Assembly: GCF_000716875.1 (NCBI RefSeq) | Contig: NZ_JNWQ01000003.1 | Coordinates: forward strand, 1-64,000 | Reading direction: 5' to 3' | Length of the DNA stretch: 64,000 nt | From: Streptomyces novaecaesareae | GTDB taxonomy: Bacteria; Actinomycetota; Actinomycetes; Streptomycetales; Streptomycetaceae | In this document: positions 8,172-16,133 of the stretch, one piece after another | How positions within the stretch are numbered: the stretch's first letter is position 1 | Layout of the letters: the number at the start of each line of letters is the position of its first letter | Program-made: the position numbers and the translations under genes | The notes under the pieces: model-generated | Databases searched by the model: none | Told to the model about the DNA's origin: nothing | The model's input: the letters and a program-made list of their open reading frames with translations, nothing else

Positions 8172-9110
8172 TTACCGCAGCGCGGCGAGCACCGCGTCCG
8201 CCATCACCTTCTCGCCGGTCGCGTTCGGGTGGAACGGCACGGCGGGGGAGCCGGGCAGCGCGCCCTCGATCCAGCGGTCGTCCGAGCAGACGTCGTGCCC
8301 GGCGGTCGGCGTCGCCGTGTCGACGTACGTCGCGCCGCCGGCCGCCGCGGTGGCCTTGAGCGCGGCGTTCAGCTTGTTGAGGACGCCGTGCATGTACTCG
8401 ACGTCCCCCGGGGTGACCGGCTGGCGCAGGATGCAGGTCGAGCCGTCGGCGGGCAGCACGGACGGGTAGCCGACCAGCAGCACCCTGGCCTTGGGCGCCT
8501 TCGCGTGGATGCGCTGGAGGGTGTCGGCGAGCTGCGGCGTGATGGTGGTGGTGATCCGCTCGGCGAGGTCGTCGTTGCCGTACTGCCAGGACCACGTGCG
8601 CCAGTCCCAGTAGCCGTGGTGGTAGACGTCCTTGCAGGGCGTGCCGAGCGGGTTGACGGCCGCTCCGGCGATGCAGGTGGCGACCAGTTCGCCGAGGCCG
8701 AGGTCGCTGGCCGCGAGGTCGTTGCCGCCGATCCCGAGGCTGACCAGGTCGGTGTCGGGGGTCAGCGCATCCAGTTGGGGGTCGTTGACCCTGATGAAGG
8801 CGTCGTACTGGGGCTGCGTCATCGCCTTGACCTTGGCGGCGGCGCAGGTGACGTCGGTGTACGTGCCGGCGTCGAGGGCGGCGGCGACCAGGTGGCCGTA
8901 GTTGCGGTCGGAGCGCAGGCACAGGCCGGCCGACTGGCCGGGCACGCCGGCGCCGGCGGCGTAGGAGTCGCCGAGCGCCACGTAGTGCTTGGGGGCCGGG
9001 GTGGCGGCCTGGGCGCTGGTGGAGGTGAGCGCCAGTGCGGCGCCGAGGGCGGTCGCGGCGAGCACGGTGGAATTCCGGAGGTGCCGGGATTTCCGGGCAG
9101 GGCGGAGCAC
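8172..9110 (-). CDS. secreted SGNH/GDSL hydrolase
   Basis: The 312-residue protein has an Arg/Lys-rich start, a hydrophobic signal and an Ala-rich cleavage site near 36. The mature enzyme opens with YVALGDSYAAG (nucleophile S49), then LGIGGNDLA as block III, and PFHPNATGE near the C-terminus with the catalytic His. The many cysteines (for example CLRSDRNYG, CIAGA and TPCKD) suggest three disulfides, as in extracellular streptomycete lipases of this type. It probably hydrolyses lipid or acyl esters outside the cell. GTG at 9110 follows AGGAGG with 4-base spacing. Confidence 0.85.
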   Translation of the reverse strand: MLRPARKSRHLRNSTVLAATALGAALALTSTSAQAATPAPKHYVALGDSYAAGAGVPGQSAGLCLRSDRNYGHLVAAALDAGTYTDVTCAAAKVKAMTQPQYDAFIRVNDPQLDALTPDTDLVSLGIGGNDLAASDLGLGELVATCIAGAAVNPLGTPCKDVYHHGYWDWRTWSWQYGNDDLAERITTTITPQLADTLQRIHAKAPKARVLLVGYPSVLPADGSTCILRQPVTPGDVEYMHGVLNKLNAALKATAAAGGATYVDTATPTAGHDVCSDDRWIEGALPGSPAVPFHPNATGEKVMADAVLAALR

Positions 9111-9341
9111 GGTTCCTCCTGGGGGGAGAGAAACGACGGGTGGGGGTCGTGCCGAGCCGGGCCACAGCTACTCGCAGGTAAGTTACTGCCAGGTTTCGCG
9201 CCCGTCCATGGTTTGCGCGGAAATTGCCGAAATTCCGTCAGATGACAGCCGGTCGCATTTCGTATTTCGCTCCACCGTGTATCGAAGGTATTTCCGAAAC
9301 GCCGTGGAGCGGAATTCGTGCACTCGCTTGTCACCGGCCGG
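9111..9341. other. Intergenic region with a long inverted repeat
   Basis: This divergent region between the SGNH hydrolase and the ferredoxin gene is clearly AT-richer than its surroundings. It holds an 8-bp inverted repeat (9268-9275 with 9304-9311) around a 28-nt loop. The minus-strand promoter must lie here, but I cannot place it confidently. No riboswitch consensus was recognised. Confidence 0.45.
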
Positions 9342-9370
9342 TTGGGCGGCTCCCGGCCGACGGGTACAGT
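9342..9370 (+). promoter_or_regulatory. Sigma-70-type promoter for the ferredoxin gene
   Basis: TTGGGC (9342-9347) and TACAGT (9365-9370) are separated by 17 bases and lie 45 bases before the start codon, a good fit to the vegetative HrdB consensus. Confidence 0.55.
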
Positions 9371-9414
9371 GCGGGTGCAGAGCGCGCCGCCGACCACGAG
9401 GGGTACCAGAACCG

Positions 9415-9855
9415 ATGAGCCGCCGAGACCGCGACCGCGACGGCGCCCGGGGCAGTGACCGGGGCAGCGACCGGAAGCGGGGCGCCGCCTCCCCGGTGAC
9501 CGTCACCGTCTGCCGCGGCTGCTGCTGCGGCACCGAGGCGAAGCACCCCGGCGTGGACCACGCGGGGCAGTACGAGCGGCTGCAGTCGGCGGTGGGCTCG
9601 GCGGGCCGGGTCCGGGCCGTCAAGTGCCTGGACGTGTGCACCCAGTCCAACGTGGTGGTGGTCGGCCCCTCCGGCGAGGGCCGGGCGGCGGGCGGTCGGC
9701 CGGTCTGGCTCGGCTTCGTGCTGATGGACGAGATGATCGACGACATAGCCGCCTGGGTGCGCGCGGGCGGCCCGGGCCTGGCCGACCCGCCCGGTCTGCT
9801 CGACCTCCAGCTGATCTCGGTCTCCCGCCGGGTCCGCGAGGCGCTCCCCGACTGA
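9415..9855 (+). CDS. (2Fe-2S) thioredoxin-like ferredoxin domain protein
   Basis: The 146-residue protein has a charged, disordered N-terminus (repeated RDRD and GSDR to about 22). A thioredoxin-fold [2Fe-2S] domain follows: C33-RGCCC-G (C33, C36, C37, C38) and C71-LDV-C75. The C-terminal helix contains MDEMIDDIAAWVRAG. The cysteine spacing is that of shethna-type/NuoE-like ferredoxins, which serve as soluble electron carriers. ATG at 9415 sits 45 bases after a predicted promoter. The next gene is a small zinc-finger protein. The stop codon lies inside the first unit of a 15-bp repeat. Confidence 0.8.
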   Translation: MSRRDRDRDGARGSDRGSDRKRGAASPVTVTVCRGCCCGTEAKHPGVDHAGQYERLQSAVGSAGRVRAVKCLDVCTQSNVVVVGPSGEGRAAGGRPVWLGFVLMDEMIDDIAAWVRAGGPGLADPPGLLDLQLISVSRRVREALPD

Positions 9856-9913
9856 CGGCCTCCCGACTCCCGGCTCACCGTTTCCCGACTGACCGTTTCC
9901 CGACTGACCGTCT
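9847..9913 (+). repeat. Imperfect 15-bp tandem repeat over the ferredoxin stop codon
   Basis: Units CCCGACTGACGGCCT (9847), a diverged copy from 9862, CCCGACTGACCGTTT (9884) and CCCGACTGACCGTCT (9899) repeat the stop context CGACTGA. The real TGA stop (9853-9855) belongs to the first unit. Confidence 0.8.
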
Positions 9914-10006
9914 GATCGTCGGATCGTCATCCGAGGACCGCTCCGCCACCCGCACCACTACCATGACCGGTGGCGTCGAGCAGGTTCCGCGCGAGGGAGG
10001 AAGACG

Positions 10007-10258
10007 ATGACGACGGTCTGCCGCATCTGCGCGGGCACCGGCCGGACCGCCGGCCTCAGCTGCCGCACCTGCCAGGGCACCGGCACCACCGAGGTGGGCG
10101 GCGGGGGCGGCAACTGCTTCCTGTGCGACGGCACCGGCGTGTACGTGCGCTACCGGGTGGACGCGACCGGCGCCAAGCACGCCTACCGGGACGAGATCTG
10201 CCGCACCTGCGACGGCACCGGGAACCGGACCGCCACGCAGTGGGACGAACCGTCCTGA
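10007..10258 (+). CDS. stand-alone DnaJ-type zinc-finger protein, 83 aa
   Basis: The protein consists almost only of four CxxCxGxG motifs: CRICAGTG (5-12), CRTCQGTG (19-26), CFLCDGTG (37-44) and CRTCDGTG (65-72). These are the four zinc-ligand pairs of the DnaJ central domain, enough for two Zn sites. There is no J domain and no C-terminal peptide-binding domain. In DnaJ and in small plastid relatives this domain binds unfolded protein or has disulfide-isomerase-like activity, so a chaperone or redox-accessory role is possible. GAGGGAGG precedes the ATG. It follows the ferredoxin gene on the same strand. Confidence 0.8.
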   Translation: MTTVCRICAGTGRTAGLSCRTCQGTGTTEVGGGGGNCFLCDGTGVYVRYRVDATGAKHAYRDEICRTCDGTGNRTATQWDEPS

Positions 10259-10464
10259 CCCCTCCGGAAGGCCGGCTCCGGACGGTGGTTCCGAAACCCC
10301 CTCAGATCGCCCGGCCGGCCGGGGCCATGATCCGGCGTCGGGCCGACGCGGACATGCCCTTTACCGAACCATGGTCGAACATTGGTGTTCGAATGGGGGG
10401 CGCGCTGCGGCCCGTTCACCCCGCGTCCGTGTTCGATCCACGCGCCGCTGACAGAGTCCCGCGC

Positions 10465-12132
10465 ATGGATATCCCCAACATGGGCGTGCCGGCCAAGCTT
10501 GCCGACCGCATGAGCATGGCCGAGCAGCACGAGTACCTGCGGGCCCGCTTCTCCCGCCGCCGGATGCTGCGCGCCGGGGCCGTGACCGTCGGCGCCGTCG
10601 CCGTCGGCGGTGCCCTGGGCAGCGGTACCGCCTTCGCCGCTCCGGCCGGTCCGCAGCTGCTGACGGGCGGCACGACGGACGGCATCGACGGCTCGCTGGT
10701 CGCGCCGATCGGCCGTCACCTCCAGTTCGGCCCCGAGCCGGACACCCAGTTCCGCGTCTCCTGGCAGGTCCCGGCGCCGGTCAAGAAGCCGTTCCTGCGC
10801 TTCGGCAAGCACCCGTGGGAGCTGAGCCACAAGGTCCAGGCCGAGGTGCGCGCCCTGCACACCCCGGCGCTGACCCCGACCGGCCAGCCGGTGGACCAGT
10901 ACTACCTGCACGTGGCGCTGGAGGACCTGCACCCCGACACCACCTACTACTACGGTGTCGGCCACGAGGGCTTCGACCCCGCCTCGCAGCAGCAGATCTC
11001 CACCCTGCACACCTTCCGCACCGCGCCCTCCCGCGACCACCGCTGGGGCAAGGTGTACGAGCCGTTCACCTTCACGGCCTTCGGCGACCAGGGCGTCAGC
11101 TCGCACGCTGCGGGCAACGACCACATCATCAAGGCCCAGAAGCCGGCCTTCCACCTGCACGCCGGCGACATCTGCTACGCCGACCCGGCCGGTTCCGGCA
11201 CCGACCCGGACAAGTCCGTCTTCAACGCGAAGACCTGGGACGACTTCCTGGTCCAGGCCGAGACGGTCGCCGCCGAGATCCCGTGGATGGTCGCCTACGG
11301 CAACCACGACATCGAGGCCTGGTACTCGCCCAACGGCTACGGCGGCGAGAACGCCCGCTTCTTCCTGCCGAACAACGGGCCGGACCCGCGCGCCGTCCCC
11401 GGCGTCTACACCTTCCGCTACAAGAACGTCGGCGTCATCTCCCTGGACGCCAACGACGTCTCGTACGAGATCCCGGCCAACCTTGGCGTCTCGGCGAACA
11501 AGCAGACCAAGTGGCTGGAGCGCACCCTCAAGGACCTGCGCAGCGACGAGACGATCGACTTCGTCGTGGTCTTCTTCCACCACTGCGCCTTCTCCACCAC
11601 CGTCGCGCACGCCTCCGAGGGCGGTGTCCGCGAGGCCTGGGTGCCGCTGTTCGAGAAGTACCGGGTGGACCTGGTCATCAACGGCCACAACCACATCTAC
11701 GAGCGCACCGACGCCATCCTGGGCAACAAGGTCTCGAAGCAGGTGCCGAGCGGCGCCACCATCGAGCCCGAGAAGGACGGCGTGGTCTACGTGACCGCGG
11801 GCGCGGCCGGCCGCAGCCTGTACAAGTTCGACGTGCCGGACACCTACGAGGGGCACGAGAACCACCAGGACGAGGTCAAGACCTACTACTGGAGCAAGGG
11901 CCGGGTGAAGACCCCCGAGACCATCCAGTGGTCGCGGGTGCGCTACACCGGCTACTCGTTCATCAAGGTCGACGTCACCCCGGCGCACCTGGGCCAGAAG
12001 TCGGTCATGAAGGTCACCGCGCTGGCCGAGGACGGCACGCAGATCGACAACTACTCGATCCTGCGCAAGGTCGGCGAGGGCTGGGACTCGGGCCGCGACG
12101 ACGACGGCGAGGGCGGCGGCTGGGGCTGGTAG
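10465..12132 (+). CDS. Tat-exported purple-acid-phosphatase-type metallophosphoesterase
   Basis: This 555-residue protein has a Tat signal: S30-RRRM then a hydrophobic run ending in TAFAAP (about 59). A fibronectin-like PAP N-terminal domain follows (FRVSWQVPAPVKKPFLRFG and DTTYYYGVGHEG). The metallophosphoesterase core carries FGDQG, LHAGDICYAD, YGNHDIE, FFHHCAFS and NGHNHIYERT, the five metal-ligand blocks of the calcineurin-like superfamily. It probably releases phosphate from organic esters outside the cell. ATG at 10465 puts the twin arginines 30 residues in, which is normal for these enzymes. The C-terminus ends in an Asp/Gly/Trp tail. A strong hairpin follows. Confidence 0.9.
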   Translation: MDIPNMGVPAKLADRMSMAEQHEYLRARFSRRRMLRAGAVTVGAVAVGGALGSGTAFAAPAGPQLLTGGTTDGIDGSLVAPIGRHLQFGPEPDTQFRVSWQVPAPVKKPFLRFGKHPWELSHKVQAEVRALHTPALTPTGQPVDQYYLHVALEDLHPDTTYYYGVGHEGFDPASQQQISTLHTFRTAPSRDHRWGKVYEPFTFTAFGDQGVSSHAAGNDHIIKAQKPAFHLHAGDICYADPAGSGTDPDKSVFNAKTWDDFLVQAETVAAEIPWMVAYGNHDIEAWYSPNGYGGENARFFLPNNGPDPRAVPGVYTFRYKNVGVISLDANDVSYEIPANLGVSANKQTKWLERTLKDLRSDETIDFVVVFFHHCAFSTTVAHASEGGVREAWVPLFEKYRVDLVINGHNHIYERTDAILGNKVSKQVPSGATIEPEKDGVVYVTAGAAGRSLYKFDVPDTYEGHENHQDEVKTYYWSKGRVKTPETIQWSRVRYTGYSFIKVDVTPAHLGQKSVMKVTALAEDGTQIDNYSILRKVGEGWDSGRDDDGEGGGWGW

Positions 12133-12151
12133 CCCCGGAACGCCCGTACTC

Positions 12152-12188
12152 GGCCCCGGCGTTGAGGGAGGACCTCAGCGCCGGGGCC
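12152..12188. terminator. Hairpin shared by convergent phosphatase and ynfA genes
   Basis: A 16-bp stem with one G-U pair (12152-12167 with 12173-12188) and a 5-nt loop overlaps the last codons of the convergent ynfA gene. Confidence 0.75.
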
Positions 12189-12507
12189 CGTACATGATCA
12201 CGGCGACCCCGGCCAGGCAGACCAGCGCGCCCACCACGTCGTAGCGGGTCGGCCGGAAGCCGTCCACGACCACGCCCCACAGCAGCGAGCCGGCCACGAA
12301 CACCCCGCCGTACGCGGCCAGCACCCGGCCGAAGTGGCTGTCCGGCTGCAGTGCCGCGACGAAGCCGTACGCCCCGAGCACCACCACCCCCACCCCGGCC
12401 AGCCACCACGGCCGTTGCTCGCGCACGCTCTGCCAGACCAGCCAGCAGCCGCCGATCTCGGCGAGCGCGGCGAGGAGGAACAGGGCGACGGAGCGCAGGA
12501 CGGTCAT
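12175..12507 (-). CDS. ynfA: YnfA family small multidrug-resistance-like membrane protein
   Basis: This 110-residue protein has four hydrophobic helices (about 4-23, 33-51, 62-80, 88-106). The family hallmarks are [14 protein letters not shown] with the conserved Glu at about 17, [12 protein letters not shown], and the C-terminal [19 protein letters not shown]. YnfA/UPF0060 proteins belong to the small multidrug resistance superfamily; substrates are poorly defined. It is complete at the normal length of about 108-110. It lies 16 bases downstream of the aminotransferase on the same strand and may be co-transcribed. Confidence 0.9.
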   Translation of the reverse strand: MTVLRSVALFLLAALAEIGGCWLVWQSVREQRPWWLAGVGVVVLGAYGFVAALQPDSHFGRVLAAYGGVFVAGSLLWGVVVDGFRPTRYDVVGALVCLAGVAVIMYGPRR

Positions 12508-12523
12508 GGTCCGAGCCTACGGA

Positions 12524-13738
12524 TCAGCTCTGGCGGTACGTCGCCAGGAAGCGGCCGATCCGGTTGATGGCCGTCTCCAGGTCGTCGGCACGGGGCAGGG
12601 TGACGAAGCGGAAGTGGTCCGGGCGCGGCCAGTTGAATCCGGTGCCCTGGACGACGTGGATCTTCTCGCGCAGCAGCAGGTCCAGCACGAACCGCTCGTC
12701 GTCGACGATCCGGTGGACGGCCGGGTCGAGCTTGGCGAAGGCGTACAGCGCGCCCTTGGGCTTGACGCAGCTGACGCCGGGGATCTCGTTGAGCGCCTTG
12801 ACCGCGATGTCGCGCTGCTCGGTGAGCCGGCCGCCGGGCAGCACCAGGTCGTTGATGGACTGGTGGCCGCCGAGCGCGGCCTGGACGGCGTACTGGGCGG
12901 GCACGTTGGGGCACAGCCGCATGCCGGAGAGCATGGTCAGGCCCTCCAGGTAGTCGGTGGCGTGCTGCGTGGGCCCGGAGACGACCAGCCAGCCGCTGCG
13001 GAAGCCGGCCACCCGGTAGGCCTTGGAGAGGCCGTTGAAGGTGAGGGTGAGCACGTCGTCGGCGAGGGCGGCCAGGCAGTGGTGCTCGGTGTCGTCGTAG
13101 AGGATCTTGTCGTAGATCTCGTCGGCCAGGACCATCAGCTGGTGGCGGCGGGCCAGGTCGAGGATGCCCTCCAGCAGCTCCTTCGGGTAGACGGCGCCGG
13201 TGGGGTTGTTGGGGTTGATGACGACGATCGCCTTGGTGCGGGCGGTGATCTTGGCGGCGATGTCGTCCAGGTCCGGGTACCACTCGGCCTCTTCGTCGCA
13301 CAGGTAGTGCACGGCCTTGCCGCCGGCCAGCCGGACCACGGCCGTCCAGAGCGGGTAGTCGGGCATCGGGACGAGGACCTCGTCGCCGTCGTCCACCAGC
13401 GCGGTGACGGCCATCTGGATCAGCTCGGAGGCGCCGTTGCCGAGGTAGACGTCGTTGACGGTGACGCCCTGGACCCCGCGCTGCTGGTAGTACTGCACCA
13501 CCGCGCGGCGGGCCGGCAGGATGCCGCGCGAGTCGCTGTAGCCGTGCGCCTTGGGCAGGTTGCGGATGATGTCCTGGAGGATCTCCTCGGGCGCCTCGAA
13601 GCCGAACGGGGCAGGGTTGCCGGTGTTCAGCCGCAGCACGCTGTGCCCGGCCTCCTCCAGGGCGTTGGCCTGGTCGACCACCGGGCCCCGGATCTCGTAG
13701 CACACGTCATTCAGCTTGCTGGACTGTCGAAACTCCAT
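12524..13738 (-). CDS. alaA: PLP-dependent aminotransferase, alanine (AlaA-like) type
   Basis: The 404-residue class I/II aminotransferase opens with EFRQSSKLNDVCYEIRGPV, the typical start of AlaA/alanine transaminases. NPNNPTG lies at 165-171 and the PLP Schiff-base lysine is K239 in FNGLSKAYR. Substrate-binding Arg is expected in the C-terminal FRFVTLP region. AlaA makes L-alanine from pyruvate and glutamate. ATG at 13738 is used; the extension to 13837 would cross the operator region. The gene is divergent from an HxlR regulator, with a shared 97-base control region. Confidence 0.85.
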   Translation of the reverse strand: MEFRQSSKLNDVCYEIRGPVVDQANALEEAGHSVLRLNTGNPAPFGFEAPEEILQDIIRNLPKAHGYSDSRGILPARRAVVQYYQQRGVQGVTVNDVYLGNGASELIQMAVTALVDDGDEVLVPMPDYPLWTAVVRLAGGKAVHYLCDEEAEWYPDLDDIAAKITARTKAIVVINPNNPTGAVYPKELLEGILDLARRHQLMVLADEIYDKILYDDTEHHCLAALADDVLTLTFNGLSKAYRVAGFRSGWLVVSGPTQHATDYLEGLTMLSGMRLCPNVPAQYAVQAALGGHQSINDLVLPGGRLTEQRDIAVKALNEIPGVSCVKPKGALYAFAKLDPAVHRIVDDERFVLDLLLREKIHVVQGTGFNWPRPDHFRFVTLPRADDLETAINRIGRFLATYRQS

Positions 13739-13800
13739 CTGCGGCCTCCCGACCGTCACCACCGCTCCGCTGCTTCTGCTTTGTTCTACCAAGTTGGCAC

Positions 13801-13828
13801 TTGGAAAGTCCAACCTTTTGGCTATGCT
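13801..13828. promoter_or_regulatory. Operator/promoter between aminotransferase and HxlR genes
   Basis: The inverted repeat TTGGA-AAG-TCCAA (13801-13813) overlaps a plausible -35 (TTGGAA). TATGCT at 13823-13828 fits as -10 with 16-base spacing and lies 7 bases before the HxlR ATG. A neighbouring GTTGG (13793-13797) suggests a second half-site. This is the likely HxlR binding site, controlling itself and perhaps the aminotransferase. Confidence 0.55.
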
Positions 13829-13835
13829 GATCCAC

Positions 13836-14270
13836 ATGTCACGCCGAAGCTACGACCAGTACTGCGCCGTCGCCCGCGCCCTGGACGCGGTGGGGGAACG
13901 CTGGAGCCTCCTGATCGTCCGTGAACTCCTGGGCGGCCCGCGCCGCTACACCGACCTGCACGCCGACCTGCCCGGCGTCTCCACCGACATCCTGGCCGCC
14001 CGGCTCAAGCAGCTGGAGGGCGAGGGGCTGGTCGTGCGGCGCCGGCTGGAACGGCCCGCCAACGCGACGGTCTACGAGCTCACCGGGCGCGGCCGCGAAC
14101 TGCGGCCGGTCATCGAGGCGCTGGGGGAGTGGGGCCTGCCCGCCCTCGGCGAGCAGCGGCCCACCGACGCCGTGCGCGAGCACTGGTTCACGCCCCGGAA
14201 GGCGGCGGACGAGGTGGGGGTCGTCGCGGGGGACGAGGCGGGGGACGAGGTGGCGGCCGTCGCGGGCTGA
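13836..14270 (+). CDS. HxlR family winged-helix regulator
   Basis: The 144-residue protein begins MSRRSYDQYCAVARALDAVGERWSLLIVRELL, the standard HxlR opening with C10 near the N-terminus. This is followed by YTDLHADLPGVSTDILAARLKQLEGEGLV, the recognition helix and wing. HxlR proteins are small dimeric regulators, several of which sense thiol-reactive compounds through the N-terminal Cys. The C-terminal 25 residues are acidic, repetitive and probably disordered (repeated GDEAGDEV). ATG at 13836 follows the -10 closely, so the mRNA may be leaderless. Confidence 0.85.
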   Translation: MSRRSYDQYCAVARALDAVGERWSLLIVRELLGGPRRYTDLHADLPGVSTDILAARLKQLEGEGLVVRRRLERPANATVYELTGRGRELRPVIEALGEWGLPALGEQRPTDAVREHWFTPRKAADEVGVVAGDEAGDEVAAVAG

Positions 14271-14285
14271 CGGCTGACGGCTGAC
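14265..14285 (+). repeat. Three 7-bp units over the HxlR stop codon
   Basis: GGCTGAC is repeated three times in a row. The first copy contains the TGA stop of the HxlR gene (14268-14270). Confidence 0.85.
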
Positions 14286-14301
14286 GGCCGGTGCGGGAGT
14301 G

Positions 14302-14339
14302 GGGGCGGCGGCAAGGCCCCCGTCGCCGGCCGCCGCCCC
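14302..14339 (+). terminator. GC-rich hairpin after the HxlR gene
   Basis: An 11-bp perfect stem (14302-14312 with 14329-14339) lies 31 bases after the stop codon. Confidence 0.6.
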
Positions 14340-14504
14340 GTGACAGGAGGATGGCCCGGGCCGATAAACGAACGGTCGACGCGCAATGAGCGCCGTGGTC
14401 AGGGGCCCGGTGGGGGCCTGGTGGGGGCCTCGCGCGGGGCGCTGGAGGCGCGGTCGTACGATCGTCGGATCGCGGAGCCAACCCAGGAGAGCGGAGGCCA
14501 GCCC

Positions 14505-15317
14505 GTGCCCACCACCATCCGCAGCTACGCCAGTTACGTCGCCGTCGGTGACTCCTTCACCGAGGGCATGTGCGACGACCTGCTGCCCGACGGCCACTAC
14601 CAGGGCTGGGCCGACCGCGTCGCCCGGGCGCTGGCGGCGGAGCACGCCGAGCGGGCGGAGCAGGCAGGGCAGGCGGACGGCGACTTCCGGTACGCCAACC
14701 TCGCCGTCCGCGGCAAGCTCATCGGCCAGATCCACGCCGAGCAGCTCGCCCCCGCCGCCGCGATGGGCGCCGAGCTCGTCACCCTGGCCGGCGGCTTCAA
14801 CGACGTGCTGCGCCCCGGCTGCGACATCGAGCGGGTCGAGCGGCTGCTCGCCGACTGCGCCCGCGAACTGCGCGCCGCCGGCGCCACCGTCGTCCTGTTC
14901 ACCAGCACCGACCCCACCCGGCGGATGGCCGGCAGCGCCCGGCTGCTGCCCACCATCCTGCGGATGAAGGCCTTCGTGCAGGAGCTCGGCCGGCAGGACG
15001 GCATCACCGTCGTCGACCTCTTCTCCGCGCCCTGCTTCGACGACCGGCGGCTCTGGGCCGAGGACCGCCTGCACCTGTCACCCGAGGGCCACCGGCGGGT
15101 CGCCGAAGGCGTGCTGGAGGCGCTCGGCCGCCCCGCCACCTTCGACTGGCGCGCCCCGCTGCCCGCCGCCGCCCCGCCCGGCCGCACCGAGCGGCTGCGC
15201 GCCGACGCCCGCTGGCTGCGCGCCCACCTCGGCCCGTGGATCGGCCGCCGGCTCACCGGCCGCTCCTCCGGCGACGGCCGCCCGCCGAAGCGCCCCGAGC
15301 TGCTTCCCTACAGCTAG
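14505..15317 (+). CDS. cytoplasmic SGNH/GDSL hydrolase
   Basis: The 270-residue protein has no signal peptide. SGNH blocks are YVAVGDSFTEGM (S17), the block II Gly in NLAVRGKLI, LAGGFNDVLR (Asn), and the catalytic dyad DRLHLSPEGH late in the domain. Residues beyond about 215 form an Arg/Pro-rich tail. This is the esterase/lipase type common in streptomycetes; the natural ester is unknown. GTG at 14505 follows GGAGAGCGGAGG. Its TAG stop overlaps the stop of the convergent GNAT gene in the tetranucleotide CTAG. Confidence 0.8.
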   Translation: MPTTIRSYASYVAVGDSFTEGMCDDLLPDGHYQGWADRVARALAAEHAERAEQAGQADGDFRYANLAVRGKLIGQIHAEQLAPAAAMGAELVTLAGGFNDVLRPGCDIERVERLLADCARELRAAGATVVLFTSTDPTRRMAGSARLLPTILRMKAFVQELGRQDGITVVDLFSAPCFDDRRLWAEDRLHLSPEGHRRVAEGVLEALGRPATFDWRAPLPAAAPPGRTERLRADARWLRAHLGPWIGRRLTGRSSGDGRPPKRPELLPYS

Positions 15318-15970
15318 GAATCCCGGCTCTCCGGCTCCAGGACCAGGCTCGCCATCGGGGAGTGGGTGGTCCAGCCGAGCGCGGTGTAGAGCGCCCGGCC
15401 GTCCGGGGTGCCGACCAGTACGCCGGTGCGGGCGCCCGCCTCGTACGCGGCGGACTGCAGCGTCCGCATCACCAGGGCGCCCAGGCCCCGGCGGCGGAAC
15501 TCGGGCACGGTGGTGATCTGGTCCGGTACGGCCACCGGGCCGGCCAGGCCCGCCTGGCCGCGGGCGGCGAGGTGCCCGGCCTCGGTGCGCACCAGCACCC
15601 GCAGGACCCCGCCCCGCTCCCAGGTGGTCACGGTGTGGCCGGCCGGGACGGCGGGTCGTTCGGGGGCGAGCGGGACGCTCATCAGGAAGCCGGGCACGTC
15701 CAGTCGCCACCGCGGGCCGAGCCAGGGGCGGACGGTGGCGTCCTCGGCGAACAGCTTCAGCCAGGTGGTCGGCGCGGTGGTGGCCTCGGCGATCTTGCGG
15801 ACCTCGGCCTCGGTCGGTTCGGGCAGCACGTGCCGGCCCACCTCGCCGGTGGGCGCGCCGACGTCGATGGTCCAGCCCCAGGGCTGGTCCACCGGCTCGG
15901 CGGAGCCGCGCGAGACGACCCAGCCCGAGATCCACATCCGGACCAGTTCCCTGATGTCCGGCTCCGTCAT
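15314..15970 (-). CDS. GNAT family N-acetyltransferase
   Basis: This 218-residue protein carries a GNAT core in its C-terminal half: ITTVPEFRRRGLGALVMRTLQSAAYEAGA (motif A with the R/Q-x-x-G-x-G/A acetyl-CoA loop) then LYTALGW near the end (motif B). The N-terminal half (about 1-100) holds LVRMWISGWVVSRG, a segment of the type seen in some actinobacterial GNATs. The substrate is unknown. The ATG at 15970 is used. The stop is shared with the convergent SGNH gene. Confidence 0.8.
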   Translation of the reverse strand: MTEPDIRELVRMWISGWVVSRGSAEPVDQPWGWTIDVGAPTGEVGRHVLPEPTEAEVRKIAEATTAPTTWLKLFAEDATVRPWLGPRWRLDVPGFLMSVPLAPERPAVPAGHTVTTWERGGVLRVLVRTEAGHLAARGQAGLAGPVAVPDQITTVPEFRRRGLGALVMRTLQSAAYEAGARTGVLVGTPDGRALYTALGWTTHSPMASLVLEPESRDS

Positions 15971-16133
15971 GGCTGCCCACCCCCGTGTGTCGCGGCCATG
16001 CCTCACGGCCGCATGTAATGGTCTCTGATGCTTTTCGTATCTTACGGGCGTCGGGGGCGGTCTGCCCAGCCCAGTAGGATTTCCGGGTCCAAGGCGTCGC
16101 ACCGGCGCCCAGCTGGTGGAAGGACCCCGGAAC

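Noticed and set aside
10375..10392. LexA/SOS box upstream of the Tat phosphatase
   Set aside because: TCGAACA-TTGG-TGTTCGA is a perfect dyad but has 6 bases between GAAC and GTTC; the actinobacterial SOS box needs 4.
10414..10435. PHO box upstream of the phosphatase
   Set aside because: Only one GTTCACC unit is convincing; the second 11-bp repeat matches at too few positions.
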